Virus record (IMG/VR): IMGVR_UViG_3300040801_001081
Coordinates: 1-38,660 of that record
Source of the DNA: a virus
Length of the DNA stretch: 38,660 bases
Reading direction: 5' to 3' (one strand)
Position 1 is the first letter of the stretch. Every line of letters begins with the position of its first letter. A program made the position numbers and the translations under genes. Under the pieces are notes generated by a model. The model searched no databases and was not told where the DNA came from. It worked only from the letters and a program-made list of their open reading frames with translations. Shown here piece after piece: positions 12,958-21,718 of the stretch.

Positions 12958-13107
12958 CACATTCGGATGAATTATTTTATGTGGGGGGTCAATCCCGCGC
13001 AAAGCGTGTAAAATCAATGCTTCCAGTTACCGCCTCAGTCCTCCGGTAAAGCGAAAACTGCACCGCGTTATTGTTGAGGGCAGGGGCATCTTTAACAGGA
13101 ACCCACA

Positions 13108-13653
13108 ATGGCAGAACAAACAGACACCCCAGCAGACGATCTCCAGAAAGACCGGGGGGACATCGCTACCCGGTTCCAGAAGGGCAATGACGCCTGGAAG
13201 GCCCGTAGCAAGCATGGCCGGAACCCAATCCACACCCCAGAAACCCTGCTCGAAGCCATCGCTGAGTACCTAGAATGGGTAGAGGCCCATCCGCTGTACG
13301 AGGAACAGGTCAAGGTAGTCGATAAATGCGTTGAGACAGTAGCGGTCTCCAAGCCCCGAGCCATGACCATATCTGCCTGCGCTCGGTTCTGTGGAGTGAC
13401 CTACAAGACCTGGGATCAGTGGCGTAAACATCCCGATTTCAGTGAGATCGTTGAAGAAGCGGACGAAATCATACGCGAGCAGAAGTTCGAGGGGGCCGCA
13501 GCAGGGCTATTCAACGCGAATATCATTGCCCGAGACCTTGGACTCAGGGAAGCCTCAGACAGCCGTGTGAAGCACTCAGGGGGCATAGGATTGGCCGACC
13601 TTTCTTCCATGACCGACGAAGAGTTGATGGAAATTGTTGCGGGAAAGCTCTAA
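13108..13653 (+). CDS. terS: Terminase small subunit
   Basis: 181 aa. Residues about 20-45 (RFQKGNDAWKARSKHGRNP) and TPETLLEAIAEYLEWVEAHP match the N-terminal part of P22/Sf6-like DNA-packaging proteins. The middle (ISACARFCGVTYKTWDQWRKHPDF) is the DNA-binding helix-turn-helix, and the C-terminal part (AAAGLFNANIIARDLGL) is conserved among small terminases. It recognises the packaging site and activates the large subunit. ATG at 13108 with an AGGA ribosome site. It is the first gene of the late operon and overlaps terL by 20 bases. Confidence 0.9.
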   Translation: MAEQTDTPADDLQKDRGDIATRFQKGNDAWKARSKHGRNPIHTPETLLEAIAEYLEWVEAHPLYEEQVKVVDKCVETVAVSKPRAMTISACARFCGVTYKTWDQWRKHPDFSEIVEEADEIIREQKFEGAAAGLFNANIIARDLGLREASDSRVKHSGGIGLADLSSMTDEELMEIVAGKL

Positions 13654-15316
13654 CGACGAAGCGACCAAGGTTCGGGCCGCAGCCCTGCTTGAGTTGCGCC
13701 GCCGGGAGAAGGCAGCGGTGGACGTTGTCTACGGCCTTGTAGACCCCAAGACCAAGAAGCTCGCCAAGTCGCTCTGCTGGCAGGATGGCGCCTACGCCGA
13801 AACCGACAAAGAGCCTGATGTCTATCTGCCCCTGTACATGGAGCGGGTCATCAACACCAAGGCCCGGTTCATCGTCCTCTTCGGTGGCCGTGGATCGGCT
13901 AAGTCCATCAGCGTAGGCGACTATGCCCTGGTTCAAGCCAAGGACCATAAGACCAAGGTCTACTGCCTGCGCGAGTACCAGGCATCAATCAGGAACTCTG
14001 TTCACTCGCTCCTGAAAAACGAGATCAGCCGGCTTGAGCTATCTGGATTCGATGTCACCCAGCGGTCCATATACTGCAACAACGAGGACGCCTTTGAGTT
14101 CGCCGGCCTGCTCCGCAACGTGGACTCAATCAAGTCATCCTACGGCTTTGGCCTGTTCTGGGTGGAGGAATCGCAGAACACCTCTGAAGAAAGCCTCCGC
14201 GCCCTGACCCCGACAGCCCGAGCAGCACCCAACAAAGGATTGCCCAGGTTGCCCGAGGAAGTCGAGGAAGAAGACCTCGGTGCAGATGTCTCAATGATCT
14301 TTGTCGCCAACCGGGGCAGCACCGAAGACCCGTTCGACAAGCGATTCATCGCCCCGTTCATCAGCGAAATCGAAAAGGACGGCTACTACGAGGACGACCT
14401 GCACCTCGTGATCCGCGTCAACTACGATGACAACCCGTGGTTCGAAGAGTCTGGCCTGGAGGCCGAGCGGCAGTGGGACCATGCCAACCTTCCCCGCGCC
14501 CTGTACGATCACATCTGGCTCGGCGCCCCGAACGATTCTGTAGACAGCGCCCTGATCATGGCTGAGTGGTTCGACGCCTGCATCGATGCCCACAAGCGGC
14601 TTGGCTTTGCCCCGAGGGGCCAGAAGATTGCCAGTCACGACCCCAGCGACTTGGGGCCAGATACCAAGGGCTACGCTGCTCGACATGGGCCGGTGGTCTA
14701 CGACATTCAGGAAAAGTCTGACGGTGATGTGAACGAGGGAGGCCACTGGGCGGCAGGGATTGCGATCCAGCAGGGAGTCGATGCCTTCTCCTGGGACTGC
14801 GATGGCATGGGTGTCGGACTGGCCGAGCAGAACTCCAAAGATTTCCACGGCAAGAACATCAGGCTGTCCATGTTCAGAGGGTCTGAGGGTGTAGACAATC
14901 CAGACGCTGTATACAAGCCTGCTTCTAGAGCGCCCGTTCAAAATCAACTGACAAATGACAACGCATTCAAAAACAAGAGGGCGCAATACTATTTTGCGCT
15001 GCGGGACAGGGTCTATCGGACCTACAGGTGGGTGATCCACGGCGAGTACGCTGATCCCGATGAGTGCATTAGCTTCGATTCAGAGATAGAATTACTCCCT
15101 AAACTACGGGCTGAAGTCTGCCGGATGCCAATCAAGCCAAATGGCTCTGGTCTCAATGAGCTTTACACTAAGGCCGAGATGAAGAACAAGTTCAAAATTG
15201 CTTCGCCCAACCTTGCTGACTCGGTCATGATGACAATGCGGACGCAGGGTACTCTGCCGAAGAAAGAACCCTACATCCCCAAGCCCATTAAGCCTATCGG
15301 AGGCCGACGACGATGA
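13634..15316 (+). CDS. terL: Terminase large subunit
   Basis: About 560 aa. The ATPase has Walker A GGRGSAKS (84-91) and Walker B GLFWVEES (173-180); LREYQASIRNSV is the coupling region. The nuclease half has HDPSD (335-339), SWDCDGMGVG and SPNLADSVMM, the acidic metal sites of RNase H-like terminase nucleases. Start uncertain: the frame begins at a TTG (13634) inside terS, while the first ATG is only about 16 residues before Walker A and would lose coding-like sequence. It cuts concatemers and drives DNA into the procapsid through the portal; P22-type enzymes package by the headful mechanism, consistent with a permuted genome. Confidence 0.95.
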   Translation: MLRESSNDEATKVRAAALLELRRREKAAVDVVYGLVDPKTKKLAKSLCWQDGAYAETDKEPDVYLPLYMERVINTKARFIVLFGGRGSAKSISVGDYALVQAKDHKTKVYCLREYQASIRNSVHSLLKNEISRLELSGFDVTQRSIYCNNEDAFEFAGLLRNVDSIKSSYGFGLFWVEESQNTSEESLRALTPTARAAPNKGLPRLPEEVEEEDLGADVSMIFVANRGSTEDPFDKRFIAPFISEIEKDGYYEDDLHLVIRVNYDDNPWFEESGLEAERQWDHANLPRALYDHIWLGAPNDSVDSALIMAEWFDACIDAHKRLGFAPRGQKIASHDPSDLGPDTKGYAARHGPVVYDIQEKSDGDVNEGGHWAAGIAIQQGVDAFSWDCDGMGVGLAEQNSKDFHGKNIRLSMFRGSEGVDNPDAVYKPASRAPVQNQLTNDNAFKNKRAQYYFALRDRVYRTYRWVIHGEYADPDECISFDSEIELLPKLRAEVCRMPIKPNGSGLNELYTKAEMKNKFKIASPNLADSVMMTMRTQGTLPKKEPYIPKPIKPIGGRRR

Positions 15317-15441
15317 AGAAGTCCAGCTCAGGCAACAAGATGACCAAGTCAGGCGCGAAGAAGCGCATGGCTGAGATCAAGAAGAAGCAAGCAGCGGCTC
15401 GAAAGAAGATGGCTGCTACCATGCGCAAGCGTCGATCATAG
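15313..15441 (+). CDS. Tiny lysine-rich basic protein (42 aa)
   Basis: ATG at 15313 overlaps the terL stop as ATGA; TAG at 15439-15441. The product is extremely basic: MKKSSSGNKMTKSGAKKRMA, then EIKKKQAAARKKM and a KRRS end, with about 18 Lys/Arg in 42 residues and no acidic residue except one Glu. It could bind DNA or RNA, and might be packaged. Coupling to terL and its clean start support it as a gene. No family recognised. Confidence 0.65.
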   Translation: MKKSSSGNKMTKSGAKKRMAEIKKKQAAARKKMAATMRKRRS

Positions 15442-15453
15442 AAGGCAATCTTG

Positions 15454-16428
15454 ATGGCAGGCATATTCCCTCTGGTAAGCAGGACGCAATTCAGCGATCC
15501 GTTTAAATCTCCTTCAGCGCCAGCTTCTGGTGACGCTGGTGGCGGCGCGTTGCCTCTGCCTGACTACGGCGTGGCTTTGGCTGGACTCAGCGACTCTGGC
15601 AAATCATTTCTCCTTCCTGGCGTTACCGACATCTACGGGCTTACCGGCAATCAGCGAGGCATGATTGTTGATGGCGAGATTGTAGACGCTGGCGGCACTA
15701 TTCTGATGCTTGTTGACTTCGTTGGCGGGGCTACTCTGCGAACCTATGAAATGGCAACGGCAGGGGACTTGGATACCATCTCTGTCGGCCCAACGCTCGA
15801 CATAAGCTCTGTCAATTCCGGTATCGTGACAGCAACATTTTCTGGCGATGGCTTGCAGATTCTTGGTCTGACAAGCGGCGACCTTCTTTACTCAATCCCC
15901 TTGTCTGTCGCCTATGACATTGAAACTGCTGATCTTGGGTCAGCCGCTCTTGTTGCTAATGTGCAATCCATTAGAGGCACTGCGCTTTCTTCAACTTTCG
16001 CCCCAGTTGCGACACCGGAGGGCAATCACTTTTACTTTTACGCCGTAGCGGGATCAAGCAAACGGGTGTTCATGTTCGACCTTGCAACACCGTATGAGTA
16101 TACAGATGCCTCAATGTCATTTTCGACAAGCCCTCTTGAGAGATGGCCCATCACGCAAACAGGCGCGGCCTTTGGAATAGATGTTCTTCCAGACGGCAAG
16201 TACATAGCAGAGCTTGACAGCGGCAGCACCACCAACGCTTTGAGGCGACGATCTTTACCAACGCCTTTCAGCTTGGCTGGCGGCACAGATACTCAGATTG
16301 ACATTGACGCAATAGTCCCTGCTCTTGGGTCAGGCAATGGCGGCATTGCGATTGATCCTTGGCGAAAAGTAGCCTATGTAACCAATCGAATCACAGACAC
16401 TCTTTACCAATTGGACTGGACAGGTTAA
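15454..16428 (+). CDS. Beta-propeller-like protein between terL and portal
   Basis: 324 aa from the ATG at 15454 (GAAGG eight bases upstream; a TTG one codon earlier is possible). The first 40 residues are a Ser/Ala/Gly linker. The rest is beta-rich with propeller-like phrases: DGLQILGLTSGDLLYSIPLS, HFYFYAVAGSSKRVFMFDL, VLPDGKYIAELDSGST, AIDPWRKVAYVTNRITDTLY. In P22-like phages terL and portal are normally adjacent, so this and the two small genes around it are an insertion. A virion surface or receptor role is possible; the gene at 34647-35543 is another propeller-like protein but not an obvious copy. Confidence 0.65.
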   Translation: MAGIFPLVSRTQFSDPFKSPSAPASGDAGGGALPLPDYGVALAGLSDSGKSFLLPGVTDIYGLTGNQRGMIVDGEIVDAGGTILMLVDFVGGATLRTYEMATAGDLDTISVGPTLDISSVNSGIVTATFSGDGLQILGLTSGDLLYSIPLSVAYDIETADLGSAALVANVQSIRGTALSSTFAPVATPEGNHFYFYAVAGSSKRVFMFDLATPYEYTDASMSFSTSPLERWPITQTGAAFGIDVLPDGKYIAELDSGSTTNALRRRSLPTPFSLAGGTDTQIDIDAIVPALGSGNGGIAIDPWRKVAYVTNRITDTLYQLDWTG

Positions 16429-16463
16429 TCACAAAGTAACGCATACAACACAGGACTACGAAA

Positions 16464-16718
16464 ATGAGACAACGAGAATGGATAGGAAGTTTGGCTGATG
16501 CGGCGTCTGTCGCTATCCCATTGAACATGGTATCGACTGACCGAGGCTTTCGAGTCAGCATATCATCTGGCGAGGTCGCCATTACGACCGAGGAGCCTGG
16601 ACTGACTGGCACTGTTGAGCAGAGCAGCACAACTGGCAGTCTGATCTTCGATGGCCCCTCTGACGTGGTGAATCTCACCGCAACCGGCGCTGTTGAATAC
16701 AGGGTAATAATTCTTTAG
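16464..16718 (+). CDS. Small beta-rich protein (84 aa), possible decoration protein
   Basis: ATG at 16464 with AGGACTACGAAA upstream. The product (MRQREWIGSLADAASVAIPL...) is beta-rich with many Ser/Thr/Val and no signal peptide or Cys. It ends in VEYRVIIL, three bases before the GTG where the portal frame opens. A head decoration role would suit its composition and place, but this is inference. No family recognised. Confidence 0.6.
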   Translation: MRQREWIGSLADAASVAIPLNMVSTDRGFRVSISSGEVAITTEEPGLTGTVEQSSTTGSLIFDGPSDVVNLTATGAVEYRVIIL

Positions 16719-16730
16719 TAGGTGAGCCTC

Positions 16731-18986
16731 ATGGCTGATTTAGAACTTGTCGATCTGAAGAAAATTCATGATCGAAATTTCAACGCAAATCAAGCAACTC
16801 GGGAACGAGCGGCAGACGATAGAGTCTTCGCCCGTGTGACCCAGTGGGATGACGGAATGCTTTCCGACTCTCAGCTTGGGTATCGCGGCGAGTTCAACGT
16901 GGTGCGAAAAGCCACGAGGCAGATCACTTCGGACCTGCGGTCTAACCCTGTCCAGGTGGACTTCGTCCCCCAGGATGATACGCGAGAGGACGGGGCCGAG
17001 ATTCTTGACGGCCTGTACCTGACCGATGACCGGCGCAACAGCACCCTGGAGTCCTACGACAACGCGCTGATGGAATGCGTGGACTGCGGCGTGGGCGGCT
17101 GGGAACTCTACACCGAGTACGAGACAAACAATGTCGGTGATCGCAAGCAAGTGATCCGGCGCCGGCCCCTGTACGAGGCGAACAACAACAGCTACCCAGA
17201 CGCTAACGCGAAGCGGCTGGATAAGTCTGACGCCATGAACTGGTCAATCCTGGAGCCATTCACAAAGGAAGGCTACCAGGAACTGTACAAGGACTTGGTT
17301 GGCGAAGAGACTGACGCGGCCCCGGCCAACTTCGCCAGCCCAGAGCAGAGCTACACCTTCCCCTGGTACGACAGCGGCAACGAGACGTACTACATCGCCA
17401 GGATTTACGTGAAAAGCAAGGTCAAGGACAAGGTCATGACCTTCGCTGATCCGTTTGGCGACACCGTTGTGCTGCGCGAGTCTGATCTGACTGAGCGCGA
17501 GTATAAGGGCGAGAAGGTTAACATCCTCGACGAGCTATACGAGCAGGACTACAGCCTGATCGATGAGCGCAAGATCGAGCGGTATGAGGTCAAGCAGTAC
17601 ATCGCCAGCGGCGAGAAAGTGCTGAGTGTTGAGGTTATCCCCGGCGACAAGATTCCAGTGGTCCACACCTACGGTGAACGCACGTTCGTTGAGGGCGAGG
17701 AAATCTGGGAAGGCGTTGTGCGGCTGGCAAAAGACCCCCAGCGCCTGCGTAACTTCCTGCTGTCCTACATGGCCGACATCGTCAGCCGAACTCCCCGGCC
17801 CAAGCCTATCTTCACGCAGGAACAGGTGGCTGGCTATGAGTTCATGTACGAAGAAAACGGGGCCGACAACAACTACCCCTACTACCTCCAGAATTCCACG
17901 GATGAAAACGGCAACCCTGTTGCTATGGGTCCAGTGGGCTACATGGAGTCTGCCCGAGTCCCTGCTGACTTGGACAAGTTGGCCGCGGAAACCCGCGAGG
18001 CGACAAACGATGTCGCCAACCCTGGCTTGCCCAACGAGTTTGCCGACCCTGATCTGTCTGGCTACGCGATCGAGCAGCTTCAGGCTCGGTTCGACCAGCA
18101 GTCTATTGTCTACCAGCAGAACCTGAAGTTCGCCAAACGCTGGGACGCTGCTATTTACGCCACGATGGCCGGCGCCGTCTATGACACGCCAAGAAAGGTC
18201 ACCCTGACTACCCCTGACGGCCAGCGCCAACAGGTTGAGATCATGGAGACCATCATGGACGAGGAAACCGGGGAAATGGTCACGCTGCGCGACCTGACCA
18301 ACCTGGAGTTCGATGTCTATGCCGACATCAGCCAGAGCTACACCAGCCGGAAGGAGAAGACCCGCGAAGAGCTACAGCGCATGGCTATGGAGTTCCGCGA
18401 GACCGATCCGGCGATGCATAAGGCGCTCATGTACAAGCAGCTAATGCTGACCGATGGTGTAGACCTGGATGACATCCGCGACTACGGAAACCGGCAGTTG
18501 ATCATGTCAGGCATCAAGGAACCTGAGACCGAGGAAGAAATCGCTTTCATGGAGCAGCAGGCCCAGCAAGAGCAGCCGCCGAACGCAGAAATGATTCTGG
18601 CGCAGGGAGAATTGCTGAAGGGTCAGGCCGCTATGGCGCGTGAGCAGCGCATGATGCAGGAAGGCCAGATCAAGGGCCAAGTCGAAATGGGCAAGCTTGA
18701 GAACTCCCAGAATGAGACTGCGATCAAGGCATACGAGGCCGAGACAGACCGGGCCGCGATGGAAATTGACGCAGCCGAAAAGGGAGTTGAAGCCGAACAC
18801 ACCAAGGCCAAGACCATCCAGGTTCAAACCGACACGGTTGAAAAGATTACTGATCGGTTCCGGTCACGGGTCAGCCAGCCGGCCCAACAGCAGCCTGCTC
18901 GGCAACCAGCAGCCCCGGCTCCGGTTCTTGAGTTCGACTACGATCCGCAATCAGGACAGCTTGTGAGGTCCGGTACTAATGGCTGA
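16731..18986 (+). CDS. P22-like portal protein
   Basis: 752 aa from the ATG at 16731 (AGGTGA upstream; a GTG three codons earlier is possible). P22-portal features: an N-terminal FARVTQWDDGMLSDSQLGYRG and FNVVRKATRQITSDLRSNP segment, ALMECVDCGVGGWELYTEY, and IPVVHTYGERTFVEGEE. Further on comes NFLLSYMADIVSRTPRPKPI, then a long Gln/Glu-rich C-terminal helical barrel region (AEMILAQGELLKGQAAMAREQ). The portal is the dodecameric ring at one vertex through which DNA enters and leaves. Length is close to the about 725 residues of P22 gp1. It overlaps the next gene by eight bases. Confidence 0.94.
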   Translation: MADLELVDLKKIHDRNFNANQATRERAADDRVFARVTQWDDGMLSDSQLGYRGEFNVVRKATRQITSDLRSNPVQVDFVPQDDTREDGAEILDGLYLTDDRRNSTLESYDNALMECVDCGVGGWELYTEYETNNVGDRKQVIRRRPLYEANNNSYPDANAKRLDKSDAMNWSILEPFTKEGYQELYKDLVGEETDAAPANFASPEQSYTFPWYDSGNETYYIARIYVKSKVKDKVMTFADPFGDTVVLRESDLTEREYKGEKVNILDELYEQDYSLIDERKIERYEVKQYIASGEKVLSVEVIPGDKIPVVHTYGERTFVEGEEIWEGVVRLAKDPQRLRNFLLSYMADIVSRTPRPKPIFTQEQVAGYEFMYEENGADNNYPYYLQNSTDENGNPVAMGPVGYMESARVPADLDKLAAETREATNDVANPGLPNEFADPDLSGYAIEQLQARFDQQSIVYQQNLKFAKRWDAAIYATMAGAVYDTPRKVTLTTPDGQRQQVEIMETIMDEETGEMVTLRDLTNLEFDVYADISQSYTSRKEKTREELQRMAMEFRETDPAMHKALMYKQLMLTDGVDLDDIRDYGNRQLIMSGIKEPETEEEIAFMEQQAQQEQPPNAEMILAQGELLKGQAAMAREQRMMQEGQIKGQVEMGKLENSQNETAIKAYEAETDRAAMEIDAAEKGVEAEHTKAKTIQVQTDTVEKITDRFRSRVSQPAQQQPARQPAAPAPVLEFDYDPQSGQLVRSGTNG

Positions 18987-21345
18987 ACCACTGGCAGGGC
19001 TTTCCTCTATGGCAGGCCCACCTGTAGTCCGTAGCGACTCCCCTGCGCCTACTCAGGGCGGCATCCCTATGTCCCAAACCCCTTACCGGGGCGAGCCTCG
19101 GGCAATCTTGCCTGGGCTAGACATTGAGCCATCCCAATCCCCCCAGCAGGGCATGCAGATCAAGGTGACGCTACCTGGCATGCGGAGGCCGGTGGCTATC
19201 AACATGCCCAGCCGAGAAGCCTACGACAAGTTCATGGAAAGCCCTGACATCAACATGGCGCGGCTGCTGGCCGACACGAGCGTCCAAGCGTACACCTTCA
19301 CCGATACGATCTTCGAAGGCATGACCCCGCTTGAGAAGGCGGCGATCCTGACTATGGCTGCGCCCTACGTTGGGGACGCTGTCGGCATGGCCGCTGACGC
19401 GGAAATGTACATTAAAGACCCTGACTCTCGGACGTGGATCAACGGCCTTCTGACCGTGGCAGGCACTGCGCCGGGGGCAATGAGCGCCAGCCAGTTGAGG
19501 GCACTTGACAAGCTTCGCAAGAACATTGATGCCTGGCATGGATCGCCGTACAACTTCGACAAGTTCAGCATGAGTGAGGTCGGCACTGGTGAGGGAGCGC
19601 AAGCCTACGGCCACGGCCTGTACTTTGCTGGCAACAGAAAGGTTTGAGAGGGGTATCGGCGCAAGCTTTCTGCCAACCAAACCTCACGAGACAACAGCCA
19701 AGAAATATTGAGCGATGAGGCCTGGGAAGAAATAAGCCCAATCATGCGGAAGTACGATATCCCCGGCGATATTTCTCCCTTCCAGTCACAGCCAGGAGTG
19801 ATGAGGGAGATTCTGGAGGATTACGGCGACAAGATGTCCGCAGAGGATGTCGCAAAGCTTGAGCAGTACGCTGCACCCCCAGGTTCTCTTTACAACGTGG
19901 ACCTGTTGGTCGATGAGAGTGAGCTTCTGGATTGGGACATTCCGCTCAAGGATCAGCCTGAGTCTGTCCAGAATGCCATGAAAGAAATCTGGAGCGAAGG
20001 AACTGGTCTTGAGGCGTTAACCGACGATGAGTTCTATTCCGTCATGTCGAACATTGATAGAAACGGTGTCTTTTATCCTGAAGACCAAATGGAGGAGTTT
20101 GGCTATGTCATGACAAAGGACGAAATTATTGATAGCTGGCGCGAATTTGATCCTGACATGCTGGAAGAGACTCAGGAATATTTAGCAGAACCGCTAGACA
20201 TGAACATGACAGGCGGCAGCTTGCACAGGCAGTTGGTCGCCAAGAAAGGCGGCGGCGACGTCAACAGCAATGAGGCTTCTGCCGAAATATCTGAGGAGCT
20301 AAAAAAGCGCGGGGTTCCTGGCATCAGGTACTTGGACGGCGACAGCAGACCGACAGACATAAATGACACGGCGCTGCGAAGGATTTACAGCCAGTCTGGG
20401 TCGGTTGATGAGGCTGTCAATACGATGATGCAGCGGTACAGGGGTCTTAGCGATAGCGAAGCCTCTCAATTGCGGCAGACGTTCACCGATAGGCTGAACA
20501 ATCAATCAAACAACTACGTCATTTTTGATGACAACCTGGTCGAAATCAAAACTCGAAACGGTGAGCCAGTCGCGCCACAGCAGAGAGCCGAGCAGATTGA
20601 ACTGATGCGCGGTGACTCTGTTGAGCAAGTGGCAGAGCAGGAGTTAACTGGTAAGCCAATCCCGGCGACAGATCGCGCCCCGGCTGCTGAGTTCAGCACC
20701 GTAGATAGCGCGACTCCGGTTGAACAAACCTTCACGGACTTGAACTTTGACGAGCGATTCACCCCGCGAAGGCGCAAGCCTGAAAAAGGCGGTGGCCTCA
20801 CCGGGCCGGAAGCCAAGCGCCTGGGCAGCTTCGGCGCTCAAATTGAGCCACGGCGGCTAGACATCCCCGAGCAGAGCATTGTGGACTTGGAGGGCAGGCC
20901 GTTTATCACCTCGATGTCTGACCGCACTGCTGCCGGTGGAATGCTGACGCGGGTTGGCGACACCGATCTGGAAATGCCGGTAGACCTCCGAGGAGGCCAG
21001 GACTACATGTTCGACGAACCGAACGCCGGTCAGGTGTGGGCTTCCGATCCTCGCCAGCTATCTGCCCCGGCAGGCGGCATGCAAAATGTAGGACGAGTAG
21101 ACACCCAGCGGCCAATAGTGGATCGCTCTGGTCACCCTACCTACGCGGCAGGGCTTCCTGGTGAAGGATTAGGGGTTCTCAGGGAAGACGTGGCGGCATA
21201 TCAACTGCTGCCGCAGGAGACGCTTCTGCGCGGCATAACTGACCCCAGAAGCCCCTCTGCGGAAGACTTGCGGTCCCTTCAGATGAAGCCGTTCAGCGGA
21301 ATCATCACCGAGGACATTATCCGATCTATTGTCGAACCAAAGTGA
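18979..21345 (+). pseudogene. ADP-ribosyltransferase-like polyvalent protein, interrupted by an in-frame TGA
   Basis: One frame of 789 codons is open from ATG 18979 to the TAG-type end at 21345, except for TGA at 19645-19647 (codon 223). The part before holds WHGSPYNFDKFSM (186-198) and GAQAYGHGLYFAGN (205-218), the N-terminal half of ART-type domains of phage polyvalent proteins (H187 and Y215 would be catalytic). Right after the stop the pattern continues (EGYRRKLSANQ), then SLYNVDLLVDES, VPGIRYLDGDSR and SNNYVIFDDNLVEI, the domain's C-terminal half. A further domain (ITSMSDRTAAGG, GGQDYMFD) ends it. The break is a nonsense change, not a frameshift. Such proteins may be carried in the head and injected; here adjacency to portal supports that. 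A TTG at 19708 could restart the rest, without a clear ribosome site. Confidence 0.8.
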
Positions 21346-21523
21346 GCATAGTCGGGCGAAAAGTGTCGGGGTCTATGCCCTGACCTGACAGGAACTCTTT
21401 CACCTCTGGCTCCGTTGTCTCCATGACGCCGGACATGCGGTGGCGAGTTTCGAAGCGAAGCAGGGCGTTGAACATGTCATCAGGCATGTCACGGTTTGTG
21501 TTTACGGATGCGATTAGTTTCAT
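21326..21523 (-). CDS. Moron-like leftward gene within late operon (65 aa)
   Basis: The ATG at 21523-21521 has a strong GGATGGAGG ribosome site (the frame extends ten codons further upstream). The product begins MKLIASVNTNRDMPDDMF and is predicted helical. No family recognised. It is the only leftward gene inside the 22-kb late operon, has its own TATAAT promoter, and its 3' end overlaps the end of the preceding gene by 20 bases. These are the features of a moron, a self-expressed accessory gene inserted in a virion operon. Confidence 0.7.
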   Translation of the reverse strand: MKLIASVNTNRDMPDDMFNALLRFETRHRMSGVMETTEPEVKEFLSGQGIDPDTFRPTMLTLVRQ

Positions 21524-21541
21524 GGTGAACCTCCATCCTAA

Positions 21542-21561
21542 ATTATACACCATGAGTAATA
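21542..21561 (-). promoter_or_regulatory. Promoter of the moron-like gene
   Basis: On the minus strand a perfect TATAAT (21547-21542) lies 18 bases from the chosen ATG, in the context TACTCATGGTGTATAAT. The same context with one difference precedes the small-RNA candidate at 6299-6409. No good -35 is visible. Confidence 0.5.
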
Positions 21562-21574
21562 GAGGAAAAGGAAA

Positions 21575-21622
21575 ATGGCTAAATACTGCGGAGATCGACG
21601 CAAGAAAGGCAAGGGCAAGTAG
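21575..21622 (+). CDS. Possible 15-aa basic micro-peptide
   Basis: ATG at 21575 follows AGAGGAAAAGGAAA, a good ribosome site. The frame encodes MAKYCGDRRKKGKGK then TAG. An overlapping frame from ATG 21552 (26 aa, MSNRGKGKWLNTAEI...) has no ribosome site. The position, just before the terminator and scaffold gene, is compatible with a real small cistron. Too short for homology. Confidence 0.35.
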   Translation: MAKYCGDRRKKGKGK

Positions 21623-21630
21623 CCTGAGTT

Positions 21631-21665
21631 AAACCCTCCCCTCATACGAGGCGGGGGGTTTGTTT
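21631..21665 (+). terminator. Intrinsic terminator before scaffold gene
   Basis: AAACCCTCCCC pairs with GGCGGGGGGTTT across a short loop, with one internal mismatch, followed by GTTTG. The stem is strong, the T-run moderate. It would end transcripts from the portal and ART region and lower read-through into scaffold and coat, unless antitermination operates. Confidence 0.65.
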
Positions 21666-21718
21666 GACCCTTATCGGCAGGGCATGCCGAGTTTATCGTC
21701 AACTACGAGGAAATAGTT

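Noticed and set aside
14291-15040. 249-codon leftward frame opposite terL
   Set aside because: Antisense to a certain gene, in a GC-rich region where such frames are common; no motif or ribosome site.
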